Assembly: GCA_964499935.1 (NCBI GenBank)
Contig: CAZCMS010000001.1
Coordinates: 124,001-188,000, forward strand
DNA length: 64,000 nucleotides
Source of the DNA: CALBGR01 sp964499935
Lineage (GTDB): Bacteria; Patescibacteriota; Saccharimonadia; Saccharimonadales; UBA4665
Direction of reading: 5' to 3'
This document shows, piece by piece, positions 43,483-52,518 of this stretch. The notes beneath the pieces are model-generated. The model was not told where the DNA came from, did no database searches, and saw only the letters and a list, made by a program, of their open reading frames with translations. Every line of letters begins with the position of its first letter. Position 1 is the stretch's first letter. A program made the translations under genes and the position numbers.

Positions 43483-44100
43483 ATGAATACAATAGACAAA
43501 AAACATACGTACAGGGCATGGAAGTATTTGCGCGCTATTAATATCTGGTACCTCACGGTGGCGTTTGTGTGTATGTTGGGTGTTACTGGATATGCCCTAA
43601 GGCACAATAACCAGAGAATGATAGAGCTACGCAATGCCGTATATGTTGCCGACAAGGACGGTGGTGATATCGAAGGAGCTTTGAGAGACCTCAGAACTTA
43701 TGTATACAGGCATATGAATACAAACCTGAATTCAGGTAAAGCGTCTGTTTATCCTCCTATACAGCTGAAGTATACATACGAGCGTTTATTGTCTGCTCAG
43801 CAAGAAGAGGTAAAACAGCAGAACGAGCAAATATATACAGAAGCCCAACGCGAGTGTGAGCGTCTTCATCCAGAAAGTTATTCTGGTGGCGCAAGAGTGC
43901 CTTGTATACGTGACTACGTCGCTAATAAAGGAATCCAGACTAAAGACATCCCAGATAGTGTTTACAAGTTCGATTTTGTATCACCCGTATGGTCCCCTGA
44001 TGTGGCTGGTATATCACTTGTCATGACAGTATTAGTTGGCCTCCTATTAGCAATACGCGTAGCAGTGCCACGCGTATTGAAAAAGCTAAGAGTGATTTAG
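43483..44100 (+). CDS. Two-helix membrane protein of unknown function
   Basis: 205 residues with membrane helices at about 23-40 and 176-197. The outer or inner loop between them is helical and Gln/Glu-rich (LLSAQQEEVKQQNEQIYTEA) with two Cys (CERLHPE; VPCIRDY). The arrangement recalls signal-transduction or sensor-like membrane segments, but no cytoplasmic domain follows. It ends one base before the convergent gene at 44102. No function assigned. Confidence 0.7.
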   Translation: MNTIDKKHTYRAWKYLRAINIWYLTVAFVCMLGVTGYALRHNNQRMIELRNAVYVADKDGGDIEGALRDLRTYVYRHMNTNLNSGKASVYPPIQLKYTYERLLSAQQEEVKQQNEQIYTEAQRECERLHPESYSGGARVPCIRDYVANKGIQTKDIPDSVYKFDFVSPVWSPDVAGISLVMTVLVGLLLAIRVAVPRVLKKLRVI

Positions 44101-44101
44101 C

Positions 44102-44890
44102 TTATGGAGTTGGGGCTGTAGGAGTTTCTGGGTTTGTAGGTGTAGTGCTCGTTGGTTGTGGCGCTGAAGAAGAGCTATTAGGCTGAGTTGCTGATGAGCC
44201 GTTGCTTGTCGAAGTGTTTGCGTTAGAATTGCTTTGTGAGCTTCCGTTTGAAGATGTGCTATTTGCATTGTTTTGGGATTCGCTTGTCGCATTTGGCTGT
44301 TGTGTTGCCGACTGTTGATCGCATTTTTGGCCATCCTTATTTTGTTCTTGCCATTGTTTGATAGCTTCTACGACGCGTGACTTATCTTTGAGATTTTCCC
44401 AGAAAGTTACTTGATCACGATTGATGATCATCTGATCTTTTGGACCATGCAGCTCACATCCAAGCTTTACGAGTGAAAGATTTTGCTGAGATGAGCTACT
44501 CTCTGGCTGTACATTCTGGTTGTCGACATTAAGGTAGTAAATATCAACAAGGTTAATAAAGCTGTCATTGAGGGTTTTTACCTTTCCAAAATATACTTGA
44601 CCACCTTCTAGGAACACTGCCTGATAATCTTTGCCATTAACATAGGATCGTTCAGAGGAGCGTGTGGATACGCCAAAAATGATTGCAACAATAAGAATAA
44701 TAATTGATACAAAAAGCACACCACCTAAAATCGATCCAATACGGCTTGATTTTATTTTGTGATACGCCTTTTTGTGTACTGGTCCATTGCCATTGAGCTC
44801 TGGGGTGTTTGTGCTACCTTGAGGCGTTGTAGCGTTAGCTGATGTTGGTCGAGTATTGTTGCGTTGAAAACCTCGAGAAGAAAATTCCAT
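44102..44890 (-). CDS. Single-pass membrane protein with Ser/Asn-rich tail
   Basis: 262 residues. Residues 1-45 are Asn/Thr/Pro-rich, a membrane helix lies at about 51-73 and a folded segment at about 80-165 (YQAVFLEGGQVYFGKVKTLN; FINLVDIYYLNV). The last 75 residues are Ser/Asn/Thr/Pro repeats, probably a surface-exposed or disordered tail. The middle domain type occurs in other Saccharibacteria-like membrane proteins as far as I recall; the function is unknown. TAGGTGG lies upstream as a weak ribosome site. Confidence 0.7.
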   Translation of the reverse strand: MEFSSRGFQRNNTRPTSANATTPQGSTNTPELNGNGPVHKKAYHKIKSSRIGSILGGVLFVSIIILIVAIIFGVSTRSSERSYVNGKDYQAVFLEGGQVYFGKVKTLNDSFINLVDIYYLNVDNQNVQPESSSSQQNLSLVKLGCELHGPKDQMIINRDQVTFWENLKDKSRVVEAIKQWQEQNKDGQKCDQQSATQQPNATSESQNNANSTSSNGSSQSNSNANTSTSNGSSATQPNSSSSAPQPTSTTPTNPETPTAPTP

Positions 44891-45036
44891 TTATTTCCAC
44901 CTATACATTAAGTCTTTAAATACAACCATAAGTGTAATACATAAGCACTGTATGGCGCAAGCCATTAAATACATTAATCTGCGGTATTTTGAAGGGTGAT
45001 TACCGGGTTAAGGAGTGGTAGCCTGCATGAAAAAGG

Positions 45037-45066
45037 TTGACAAATAAAATACCATCAGGGTATGTT
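45037..45066 (+). promoter_or_regulatory. Promoter TTGACA-18-TATGTT
   Basis: TTGACA (45037-45042) and TATGTT (45061-45066) are 18 bases apart and precede a leader of about 33 bases with AGAGGGAG before the ATG at 45107. Confidence 0.6.
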
Positions 45067-45106
45067 AGGGGTACTACCACTAATAGTAAGAGAGGGAGAC
45101 CTAGAA

Positions 45107-45310
45107 ATGGCAGCATACAAGCACACAAACTCGAAAGGTGTTACATACTACTTGAATTCAAAAGCAGTAACACTTCGCGGTGGCAAAGAACAAACAATTT
45201 ACTACTTCAGTAAAGACGATCGTAAAGAAACTGGTACTGATTTACCAGCAGGTTACGAAGTAAACGAAAATCCACGTAACGGATTCTTGACTGTAAAGCG
45301 CTCAAAGTAA
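45107..45310 (+). CDS. 67-residue small basic protein (conserved-looking)
   Basis: The start at 45107 is set by an AGAGGGAG ribosome site; a longer frame from 45062 has none. The product begins MAAYKHTNSKGVTYYLNS and contains GGKEQTIYYFSKDD and PRNGFLTVKRSK, giving a compact beta-rich, basic protein. With its own -35/-10 promoter and a strong terminator it looks like a highly expressed single gene. Similar short proteins are, to my recollection, common in Saccharibacteria. Function unknown. Confidence 0.8.
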   Translation: MAAYKHTNSKGVTYYLNSKAVTLRGGKEQTIYYFSKDDRKETGTDLPAGYEVNENPRNGFLTVKRSK

Positions 45311-45335
45311 TTTTAGTTTCGTAATTAAAACTTAC

Positions 45336-45365
45336 AAAAACACTCGGTGCTATCCGAGTGTTTTT
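45336..45365 (+). terminator. Rho-independent terminator
   Basis: CACTCGG (45341-45347) and CCGAGTG (45354-45360) form a 7-base stem, extended by A-run/T-run pairing, with TTTTT after it. Confidence 0.9.
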
Positions 45366-45404
45366 GTATTTGCGTGTGAAAAAATAATGATACAATACGT
45401 CAGT

Positions 45405-46166
45405 ATGACAGATACAGATATTGTAGTGGCAAAAGATCTAACCAAGCGATACGATAATAAACAAACAGTTAAAGGTATAAGCTTTGCAGTAAAAAAGGGT
45501 GAAATCTTCGGTATTTTAGGACCAAATGGTGCTGGAAAAACCACGACTCTTGAAATGATGGAGGCGATGCGCCCTATAGACGGTGGTGTCGTCACGATTG
45601 ACGGGATTGATGTTGCTAAAAATCCTTACAAAATACGAAGTATTATAGGGGTGCAGCCTCAGACGCCGTCGTTTGAAGAAAAGACAAAACTCGTAGAATT
45701 AATCGAATTTTTCTCTGCTTCTTATGGTGAGCGAGTTGATGCTATGAAATTTCTCAAGGACGTTCAACTAGAGGAGAAAGCCAATAGCTACCCGGAAAAT
45801 CTCTCGGGTGGTCAAAGACAGCGTTTTTCAATCGCAGCTGCGCTTGTGCATGGGCCAAAAGTGTTCTTTTTAGATGAGCCAACAACAGGACTTGACCCGC
45901 AAGCACGACGTAATCTTTGGGACCTTGTGCGTGAAGTGCGAGACAAGGGTGTAACGGTTATCATGACGACTCATTACATGGACGAAGCAGAGCTGCTATG
46001 CGATCGAGTGGCAGTCATGGACGAAGGCAAGATTATAGCACTTGATACTCCCAAGAATCTTATAAAAGATTTACTGAAAAAGGGCTTCAAGAAGGAGCAA
46101 CACGTAGAGCAAGCTAATCTCGAGGATGTATTTATTGATCTGACAGGAAAGGCGCTACGGGACTAA
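45405..46166 (+). CDS. ABC-2 type exporter ATPase
   Basis: 253 residues from ATG 45405, with TACAAT 8 bases upstream; an ATG 6 codons earlier overlaps that hexamer and is rejected. Walker A GPNGAGKTT, signature LSGGQRQRFSIA, Walker B VFFLDEPTTGLDPQ and H-loop TTHYMDEAE are all present. It pairs with the permease 2 bases downstream to form an exporter of DrrA/ABC-2 type. Substrate unknown. Confidence 0.93.
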   Translation: MTDTDIVVAKDLTKRYDNKQTVKGISFAVKKGEIFGILGPNGAGKTTTLEMMEAMRPIDGGVVTIDGIDVAKNPYKIRSIIGVQPQTPSFEEKTKLVELIEFFSASYGERVDAMKFLKDVQLEEKANSYPENLSGGQRQRFSIAAALVHGPKVFFLDEPTTGLDPQARRNLWDLVREVRDKGVTVIMTTHYMDEAELLCDRVAVMDEGKIIALDTPKNLIKDLLKKGFKKEQHVEQANLEDVFIDLTGKALRD

Positions 46167-46168
46167 TC

Positions 46169-47293
46169 ATGAATATACAGAATCTCAAAAAAGCGCTTTT
46201 ACCAGTGTTTGTGTTTGCAAAAATAGATGTTCGACGCTTGTTCCGTGACAAAGTGGCAATATTCTTCGTATTTTTCTTTCCACTAATCTTTTTGATTATA
46301 TTCGGTAGTATATTTAATAATGACAGTAATGTGTCGTTTAGGGTTGCGGTATTAAAACAGTCGAATAATGCATTTACTACGCAGTTCCTGAAGGATGTCA
46401 AAGACACGAAAGTACTAGATATAGACGAAGAGGCCAAGACACTTGATCAAGCAAAGGAAAAGATGAGTCGTGGGCAACTTGATGCCACTGTAATACTTCC
46501 AGATAGTTTTGGCGAGAAGACTTCAGGTAATGAATATCCAAGTGGTGAATTAAAGATTTTGTACGATCAAAATAATCAACAGGCAGGCCAGACGCTCGGT
46601 GCTGTGATGGAAGGTATCTTCAAGGATATTAATAATAAGTTAGTGCCAACGGTACAGCCATTTACAGTTAAGACTGAATCGACTGCCACCAAAGGTCTGA
46701 CGCAGTTCGACTACACATTTTCGGGTATTTTAGGGTTTGTCATACTTTCGCTGGGTATATTTGGCCCGACAAGCGTGTTCCCTCGCCTCAAGCAACGCGG
46801 TGTGCTACGCAGGTACCATACAACGACACTGAAAGTTTGGCAGTATTTTACGGCTAATGTTGTTTCAAACGCTATCGTAGGGCTGATATCTGTTGCTCTT
46901 ATGTATGCGGTTGCATTACTGTTCTTTAACCTCAACATGAGGGGTAATTACTTTGATCTCGCAGTAGTTATCGTATTTGGAACCATTATGATATTCGGTA
47001 TTGGTTTGGCAATTGGTGGCTGGGCTAAGAATGAGAACCAAGCCGCACCATTGGCTCAACTGACGACATTGCCGATGATGTTCTTGAGCGGTGTCTTTTT
47101 CCCTACATTCCTGATGCCTGAAGTGTTGCAGAATATAACTAAGTTTATACCGCTCACCCCTATAGTAGAGTCGGTGAGGCTCGTGATTACAGAGGGAGCC
47201 ACAATCTTTGACCTTGGTGCACAGTTCGCCATTATGGGTGTCTGGCTGGTGGTTATATATGTCATTGCCTTCCGAGTATTCCGCTGGGAATAA
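46169..47293 (+). CDS. ABC-2 type exporter permease
   Basis: 374 residues. One helix near residues 32-46, a large extracytoplasmic loop (about 50-180), then five helices with the ABC-2 signature region (FLSGVFFPTFLMPEVLQNITKFIPLTPIVESV). It is the partner of the ATPase encoded immediately upstream. The size and loop fit the YhgE/DrrB-like ABC2_membrane_3 group. Substrate unknown. Confidence 0.9.
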   Translation: MNIQNLKKALLPVFVFAKIDVRRLFRDKVAIFFVFFFPLIFLIIFGSIFNNDSNVSFRVAVLKQSNNAFTTQFLKDVKDTKVLDIDEEAKTLDQAKEKMSRGQLDATVILPDSFGEKTSGNEYPSGELKILYDQNNQQAGQTLGAVMEGIFKDINNKLVPTVQPFTVKTESTATKGLTQFDYTFSGILGFVILSLGIFGPTSVFPRLKQRGVLRRYHTTTLKVWQYFTANVVSNAIVGLISVALMYAVALLFFNLNMRGNYFDLAVVIVFGTIMIFGIGLAIGGWAKNENQAAPLAQLTTLPMMFLSGVFFPTFLMPEVLQNITKFIPLTPIVESVRLVITEGATIFDLGAQFAIMGVWLVVIYVIAFRVFRWE

Positions 47294-47340
47294 AATTAAG
47301 CGTTTTTTAAGATATCGTTGACTAACTATACCTGAAGTGG

Positions 47341-47346
47341 TATAAT
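47341..47346 (+). promoter_or_regulatory. -10 hexamer TATAAT, leaderless start
   Basis: TATAAT ends 7 bases before the ATG at 47354. Confidence 0.55.
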
Positions 47347-47353
47347 TATAAGT

Positions 47354-47746
47354 ATGAAGCCTGTCGCTTTTATAGAAGGTCAGCAATCGTTGTTTGGTTT
47401 TCATGACGACTCCGACATTCCAATCATGCATGTGTCGCAAGAAGCTGCTTCCTTACCGATATCTTCAAGTCAAAAAGTAGAAGATGATGAGGCAGAACGT
47501 AGGGTAGATACATATATTAATCAAGGTTTTAATCCAAGAGCAGCCAGAGAGATGGTGTATGGTGTATCTTCGGAGCCGGAATCTTTCGGCAGTGGTGTGT
47601 CTGTAGTCGCTGCAGTGACGCCTTGCGTGCAGCAACGAGTACAAAATAGACATCAATCGAGGGGAGTGGGTCGTATGCCCCGTCGTTTAAGCGCCAAAGA
47701 ACTTAGAGCACAAGAGACTCTACCGTATAACGTCAATGAGCGTTAA
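47354..47746 (+). CDS. Small unknown soluble protein
   Basis: 130 residues, no signal, no membrane helix. The middle has a short predicted helical unit (ERRVDTYINQGFNPRAAREM) and the end is basic (RMPRRLSAKELRAQ). No family recognised. It sits between the ABC permease and dus with its own TATAAT and 13 bases before dus; the good promoter spacing is the main support for its being real. Confidence 0.6.
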   Translation: MKPVAFIEGQQSLFGFHDDSDIPIMHVSQEAASLPISSSQKVEDDEAERRVDTYINQGFNPRAAREMVYGVSSEPESFGSGVSVVAAVTPCVQQRVQNRHQSRGVGRMPRRLSAKELRAQETLPYNVNER

Positions 47747-47759
47747 AATAAAATAACAC

Positions 47760-48716
47760 GTGAGTATACTAGATAATTTACCAAAGCCATTTTTTGTCCT
47801 TGCTCCTATGGATGATGTGACAGACACGGTGTTTCGCCGTGTTATTGATGCATGTGCTGCACCAAATTTGTACTTTACTGAATTTGTGAATGTTGATGGT
47901 TTGCAAAGCCCGGGGCGCCATAAACTGATGAAAAAACTACTGACTCAGGGTGAAGAATCCAGAACAATCGCGCAAATATGGGGTAAAAATCCGGAAAACT
48001 ACTACAAAACCACCAAAGAATTAATTGAAATGGGTTTTGCTGGTGTGGATATTAATATGGGTTGCCCTGCAAAATCAGAGGTAAAAGCCGGTACATGTAG
48101 TGCGCTTATTAATAATCGTCCGCTTGCAGTAGAAATTATCAAGGCGACACAAGAAGGTGCTGGTGGTGCAATTCCTGTGAGTGTTAAAACCCGGCTTGGA
48201 TTTAGCGAGGTCGATTTTACTTGGCACGAATTACTGCTACAGCAAAATCTTGCAATGCTTACGGTGCATGGACGTACCCGAAAAGAAATGAGCAAAGTGC
48301 CTGCCAACTGGAAACATATCCGATACGTTCGAGAGCTCCGGGATCGTATTGCGCCAAATACGCATATCGTGGGAAATGGTGATGTAACTGGTAGAGGGCA
48401 TGGCAATGAGCTTGCTCAAAAACACCAACTTGACGGCATTATGGTTGGTCGTGGAATTTTTCACGATCCGTATCTTTTTGCAGAAAAAAGTCCGTGGGCA
48501 GACGTTTCACAGAAAGACAGAATTGCTCTATATAAGAAGCACGTTGAGATGTTTGCATCGACATGGCAGGAAAATCAGCGACCAATCCATACGCTAAATA
48601 AATTTTGCAAAGTATATGTACAGGGATTTGATGGCGCAAAAGAGATGCGCGAAAAGTTTATGGCTGCAATATCGACCGACGAGCTCCTGCAATATATAGC
48701 TGAATCTACTGGATAA
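47760..48716 (+). CDS. dus: tRNA-dihydrouridine synthase
   Basis: 318 residues with a GTG start. FVLAPMDDVTDTVFRR is the FMN-binding start, INMGCPAKSEVKAG holds the active-site Cys, VSVKTRLGF, LTVHGRTRKEMSKV and IVGNGDVTGR follow, then MVGRGIFHDPYLF. It reduces uridines in the tRNA D-loop. TAAAAT ends 5 bases before the GTG. The subgroup (DusB/C type) is not decided. Confidence 0.93.
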   Translation: MSILDNLPKPFFVLAPMDDVTDTVFRRVIDACAAPNLYFTEFVNVDGLQSPGRHKLMKKLLTQGEESRTIAQIWGKNPENYYKTTKELIEMGFAGVDINMGCPAKSEVKAGTCSALINNRPLAVEIIKATQEGAGGAIPVSVKTRLGFSEVDFTWHELLLQQNLAMLTVHGRTRKEMSKVPANWKHIRYVRELRDRIAPNTHIVGNGDVTGRGHGNELAQKHQLDGIMVGRGIFHDPYLFAEKSPWADVSQKDRIALYKKHVEMFASTWQENQRPIHTLNKFCKVYVQGFDGAKEMREKFMAAISTDELLQYIAESTG

Positions 48717-48760
48717 AACCAATTAATTTTCCAAGAATATTACGCATGTATTTGCTTTTT

Positions 48761-48789
48761 TACAGTACTATGTATAACATAGTACTGTA
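48761..48789 (+). promoter_or_regulatory. PadR operator: TACAGTACTATG-TATAA-CATAGTACTGTA
   Basis: A perfect inverted repeat with 12-base arms and a 5-base spacer contains the -10 (TATAAC, 48773-48778) and reaches the A of the padR start codon. This position predicts direct autorepression of the padR-pspC unit. Confidence 0.85.
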
Positions 48790-49151
48790 TGGATGAAACA
48801 ACTAAACCTTCTTCATTAATCACTTCTGCCGATACACAAATGCGCAAAGGCTTGTTGGTCTATTGCGTATTGTTACTGTGTCAAAACGGCAAAGTATACA
48901 GCTCTGACATCATTAATCGCTTGCGAGCTGCGGAGTTAATTGTGGTTGAAGGTACCCTGTATCCACTGCTGAGTCGTTTGGCAAAAGATGGCTTGTTGGG
49001 ATATGAATGGCAGGAATCAGAGCAAGGTCCGCCACGAAAGTATTATTGGCTAACTGATTCTGGTAAAGAAGTGTTAGGGGCATTACAGCAAACGTATCGT
49101 AAATTACACACATCTGTTACAAAGCTTGAAAAAAGAAAGGAGAACGTATGA
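48789..49151 (+). CDS. PadR-family transcriptional regulator
   Basis: 120 residues. A winged helix typical of PadR: QMRKGLLVYCVLLLCQNGKV, YSSDIINRLR, EGTLYPLLSRLAKDGLLGYE and GPPRKYYWLTDSGKEVL. It overlaps the PspC gene by 4 bases. The long palindrome over its promoter is its likely binding site, so it probably represses this envelope-stress-like unit and perhaps the ABC genes after it. Confidence 0.92.
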   Translation: MDETTKPSSLITSADTQMRKGLLVYCVLLLCQNGKVYSSDIINRLRAAELIVVEGTLYPLLSRLAKDGLLGYEWQESEQGPPRKYYWLTDSGKEVLGALQQTYRKLHTSVTKLEKRKENV

Positions 49152-50812
49152 ACGAAGTAAAGCGAATTCACTTGGGTCGACAAGCATTTACGATTGCGGT
49201 TGACGCACACGCAGAATTACGAGAATACATCGTCGCGATTAAAAAACATGTCGGGTCACAGGAAAGTGAGGTTGTTGAGGAAGTTGAGCTTCGCATGGCT
49301 GAACTGTTGCATGAACGCAAGATCACGGACGAAAAGGTAATTTTACAAAAGGACGTAGTTTATCTTAAGGAGCAGCTAGGAAGTCCAAAGGACTTTGCCG
49401 ATGGTGAAGTGAGTGATAATGAAGAAGAGAAAGAGTCTCCAGCTGTACAATCAAGACAGTTGTTTCGAGATGCAGAAAACGGTAAGCTCGGAGGAGTTTC
49501 TGCAGGTTTGGCAGCATATTTTGGTATTGATGTAACCTGGGTGCGAATTGGTTTTGTGCTACTAACACTGGCATGGGGTGGAGGAATATTTCTGTACTTG
49601 CTGATGTGGCTTATTGTACCCGAAGCCAAGACCGGTAGTGACTACTTGCGTTTGCGCGGTAAGCCAGTTACCGTTGATACAATTAAGGAATTTGTTGATC
49701 AAACGGATGTGTCCCATAGGGCAAAGCAGGCCAGCTCCCTGATGTCGCAGCTTGCACGTAACCTTGGTAAACTGATTGTGGTTTGTGCTGGACTGTTTTT
49801 AGCATTCTTTGCTGCTATGGGTATGCTGTGGACGATTGCATTCGGTGTGTATGCATTTATTGCTCCTGAACGATTATTTGATGCTGGACGTATTTTTCCA
49901 GTAGACACTCGGGAGTATTGGCTTATTATTTTGATAGTTCTTGTCGCAATAGGTATCTTTGCGCTTCTCTTTGTTGTTGGAGTCTCTATGATCCGCCGAA
50001 AATGGATAGCTCCTGGGTGGACAATAGCAGGTGTTGCAGCAATTACTTTTGTCAGTGCAGCGGTCGCTATACCACTTGGTGCAGCAATTGTTCCGCAGGT
50101 ACGTGACCGATATAAAGCTGCAGAGCAAACTTCAGTACGTAGCGTAAAAGAATTCAAAGCATTGGATGTTACTGGTAACGAGACAGTAGTGCGCTATGAG
50201 CCGTCTGACACTTATTCTATTGAGATTAATTCGGTGGGCTCTATCGATAGGGATGCTGTAAAAACAGATGTCAGAGAAGATGGTACATTAACGATAAACA
50301 CGCAAAACTACAGGGCAGATTACGGTTGTATGCTCTTTTGTGTTATGACTAGCGACATAGAAATAGTTGTGAAGGCTCCAAGGGTTGACACTGTAAGGTT
50401 ACATGAAATGACTGTTTTTAAGACTGATAAACCTTTACGACAATCCGACATTACACTTGAGACGCATGGAACAGTTGAGCTTCGAATGGAATATATATAT
50501 CCATCAAAAACCGTACTTACAACCAGTGATCCATGGGAGAAAAAGACACTAGTACTTTCGGGTTTGCACAGTAATGCTAGTAGTGAAGATGTCCTACGTA
50601 ACACCGATCTTGCTGGCTTGGTGTTGAGCCGTAGCGACACACTTGAATATGCAGGTAGTTTCAACTGTGAAGAATACGACCCTATTGTGTATGTAGATAC
50701 GATGCCTCAAGAAATTCAGGTGGCTGGACAGAAATTTACCAATCAGCAAGATTTTTCAGGTGCGCGTACCTATGAAAAAAGCAATGCATTTAACTGTATT
50801 TTGGTACGATAA
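49148..50812 (+). CDS. PspC-domain membrane protein with C-terminal GIN/DUF4097-like domain
   Basis: 554 residues. Residues 1-90 are a helical cytoplasmic region. The PspC domain is at about 100-158 (GKLGGVSAGLAAYFGIDVTW, then a membrane helix). Three more helices lie at about 198-225, 250-272 and 285-308. The C-terminal 210 residues form repeated beta strands (FKALDVTGNETVVRYEPSD, LTINTQNYRADYG) of the GIN/DUF2807 type. PadR plus PspC is a common pairing in Gram-positive envelope stress control. The ABC exporter follows 39 bases later. Confidence 0.85.
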   Translation: MNEVKRIHLGRQAFTIAVDAHAELREYIVAIKKHVGSQESEVVEEVELRMAELLHERKITDEKVILQKDVVYLKEQLGSPKDFADGEVSDNEEEKESPAVQSRQLFRDAENGKLGGVSAGLAAYFGIDVTWVRIGFVLLTLAWGGGIFLYLLMWLIVPEAKTGSDYLRLRGKPVTVDTIKEFVDQTDVSHRAKQASSLMSQLARNLGKLIVVCAGLFLAFFAAMGMLWTIAFGVYAFIAPERLFDAGRIFPVDTREYWLIILIVLVAIGIFALLFVVGVSMIRRKWIAPGWTIAGVAAITFVSAAVAIPLGAAIVPQVRDRYKAAEQTSVRSVKEFKALDVTGNETVVRYEPSDTYSIEINSVGSIDRDAVKTDVREDGTLTINTQNYRADYGCMLFCVMTSDIEIVVKAPRVDTVRLHEMTVFKTDKPLRQSDITLETHGTVELRMEYIYPSKTVLTTSDPWEKKTLVLSGLHSNASSEDVLRNTDLAGLVLSRSDTLEYAGSFNCEEYDPIVYVDTMPQEIQVAGQKFTNQQDFSGARTYEKSNAFNCILVR

Positions 50813-50851
50813 GCTTATGTTTGTAAGGTATACTAATGAAAAAGGAGGCGC

Positions 50852-51766
50852 ATGATAGAAGCTAGAAATCTGAGCAAGAAATATAATAAAAAATTAGCTG
50901 TCGATAATGTTTCGTTCACTATTGAAACAGGAAAAGTTACAGGATTTTTGGGGCCAAATGGAGCAGGTAAATCTACTACCATGAGGTTGATGCTCGGGCT
51001 TGATAATGGCCACGGTCAAACAAAATTTGATGATAAATTTCTGTACAACTATCGGCAACCATCAAAAGTTGTAGGAATACTCTTGGAAGCGAAGGCGTTT
51101 CATCCTACGCGTAGCGCACGTAATCACCTGAAAATTCTTGCTGCTGCCGGAAACATTCCAGATAGTCGCGTAGAGGAAGTGCTCAATATTGTGGGTCTTA
51201 CAAATGTTGCTAAGAAAAAGCCAGGTAAGTTTTCACTAGGAATGAGTCAACGCTTGGGAATTGCAGCAGCGATTTTGGGTAAGCCGAAATATTTAATACT
51301 AGACGAGCCGGCAAACGGACTTGACCCTGAAGGTATTGCATGGCTGCGGGAATTTTTGAAAGATTATGCCCGGCAAGGCAACGCAGTGTTTGTTTCAAGC
51401 CACCTACTTAATGAAATGGCACTGATGGCTGAGAATGTTGTAGTGATCGGCAAAGGAAAATTAATTGCGAATACGTCGATCAAAGAGTTGACGGAAGGCA
51501 ATAAACATACAAATGTTTTTGTGCGTACTGGTTCATTCGCAAAATTCGAGAAGGCTTTAAAGAAGCAACAGATTGTCTTTGAAAAACAAGGCGAAGGAAT
51601 CTGTGTTCAAGGTGTAACTACAGATTCTGTTGGCAAACTAGCATTTGATACCGGTGTGCCAGTATATGAGCTTGCAACACGTAGTGCTTCGCTTGAGGAT
51701 ATATTCCTAGAGTTAACAGAGGGCGAACAAGAGTACAAAGCACAAAACGAGAAAGGAGGTAAGTAA
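50852..51766 (+). CDS. ABC transporter ATPase (ABC-2 type)
   Basis: 304 residues with an AAAGGAGG ribosome site. Walker A GPNGAGKST, signature FSLGMSQRLGIA, Walker B YLILDEPANGLDPEG and H-loop SSHLLNE are present. The C-terminal 85 residues are the usual extension of exporter ATPases of the bacitracin/lantibiotic-resistance kind. It overlaps the permease gene by one base. With the PadR-PspC genes just upstream, an envelope-protection role is plausible (inference). Confidence 0.92.
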   Translation: MIEARNLSKKYNKKLAVDNVSFTIETGKVTGFLGPNGAGKSTTMRLMLGLDNGHGQTKFDDKFLYNYRQPSKVVGILLEAKAFHPTRSARNHLKILAAAGNIPDSRVEEVLNIVGLTNVAKKKPGKFSLGMSQRLGIAAAILGKPKYLILDEPANGLDPEGIAWLREFLKDYARQGNAVFVSSHLLNEMALMAENVVVIGKGKLIANTSIKELTEGNKHTNVFVRTGSFAKFEKALKKQQIVFEKQGEGICVQGVTTDSVGKLAFDTGVPVYELATRSASLEDIFLELTEGEQEYKAQNEKGGK

Positions 51767-52518
51767 TGATTCCTACCTTGAAAGCAGAATTTCGTAAATT
51801 ATTTACTATACGTTCAACGTACGTTATTTTTCTTATTGTCTTGGCGTTTACTGCGCTTATGAGTTTCTATTTTGAGGGCTACAAGGGCAATACAGGATCG
51901 GCAGCATCGACGTTGCAATCCACGGCTTTGCAAGAAGTAATAACAAATACCGCGGGGCTGGCTGCGCTCTTTGTAGCAATTATTGGTGTGCTATTTATGG
52001 CACACGAATACCGCTACAACACTATTATGTATACGCTCACGGCTAATACGCGTCGTACGACAGTGTTACTCGTCAAAATGTTTACTATTGCCGTATTCGG
52101 CATATTGTTTGGCCTACTCACAACTTTGTTTAGTATAGGTATGTACAAACTTGGCTTGCAGTTAAGGGATGCGTCTTTACCTGCACAGGATATAGCAGTG
52201 TGGTCAACAATAGGTAAATTAATGTTTTACTATGCCGGATATGCGTTAATTGGGCTTTTACTTGCAGCATTATTGCGTGCGGTTGTTGGAGCAATTGTAG
52301 TGCTTTTGCTGATACCAACTACTATCGAACCGCTCATTTCTTTGGTACTGAAAGACAACGCAGTATACCTACCATTTGCTGCACTTGATACGGTTCTTGG
52401 CGCTTCTATGGTAAAGGGTGACCTAACATCCACTGGGGCTCTAGGTGTTTCAGCAATCTATATAGCTGTGGTGAGCGTGGTAACGTGGGCGCTATTTCTA
52501 AAACGTGACGCAAATTAG
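51766..52518 (+). CDS. ABC-2 type permease
   Basis: 250 residues, six membrane helices, ABC2_membrane pattern (MIPTLKAEFRKLFTIRSTYV at the start, MAHEYRYNTIMYTLTANTRR in the first loop). A GAAAGGAGG site precedes the ATG. It forms an exporter with the ATPase. The last 4 bases overlap the convergent proB-like gene. Confidence 0.9.
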   Translation: MIPTLKAEFRKLFTIRSTYVIFLIVLAFTALMSFYFEGYKGNTGSAASTLQSTALQEVITNTAGLAALFVAIIGVLFMAHEYRYNTIMYTLTANTRRTTVLLVKMFTIAVFGILFGLLTTLFSIGMYKLGLQLRDASLPAQDIAVWSTIGKLMFYYAGYALIGLLLAALLRAVVGAIVVLLLIPTTIEPLISLVLKDNAVYLPFAALDTVLGASMVKGDLTSTGALGVSAIYIAVVSVVTWALFLKRDAN

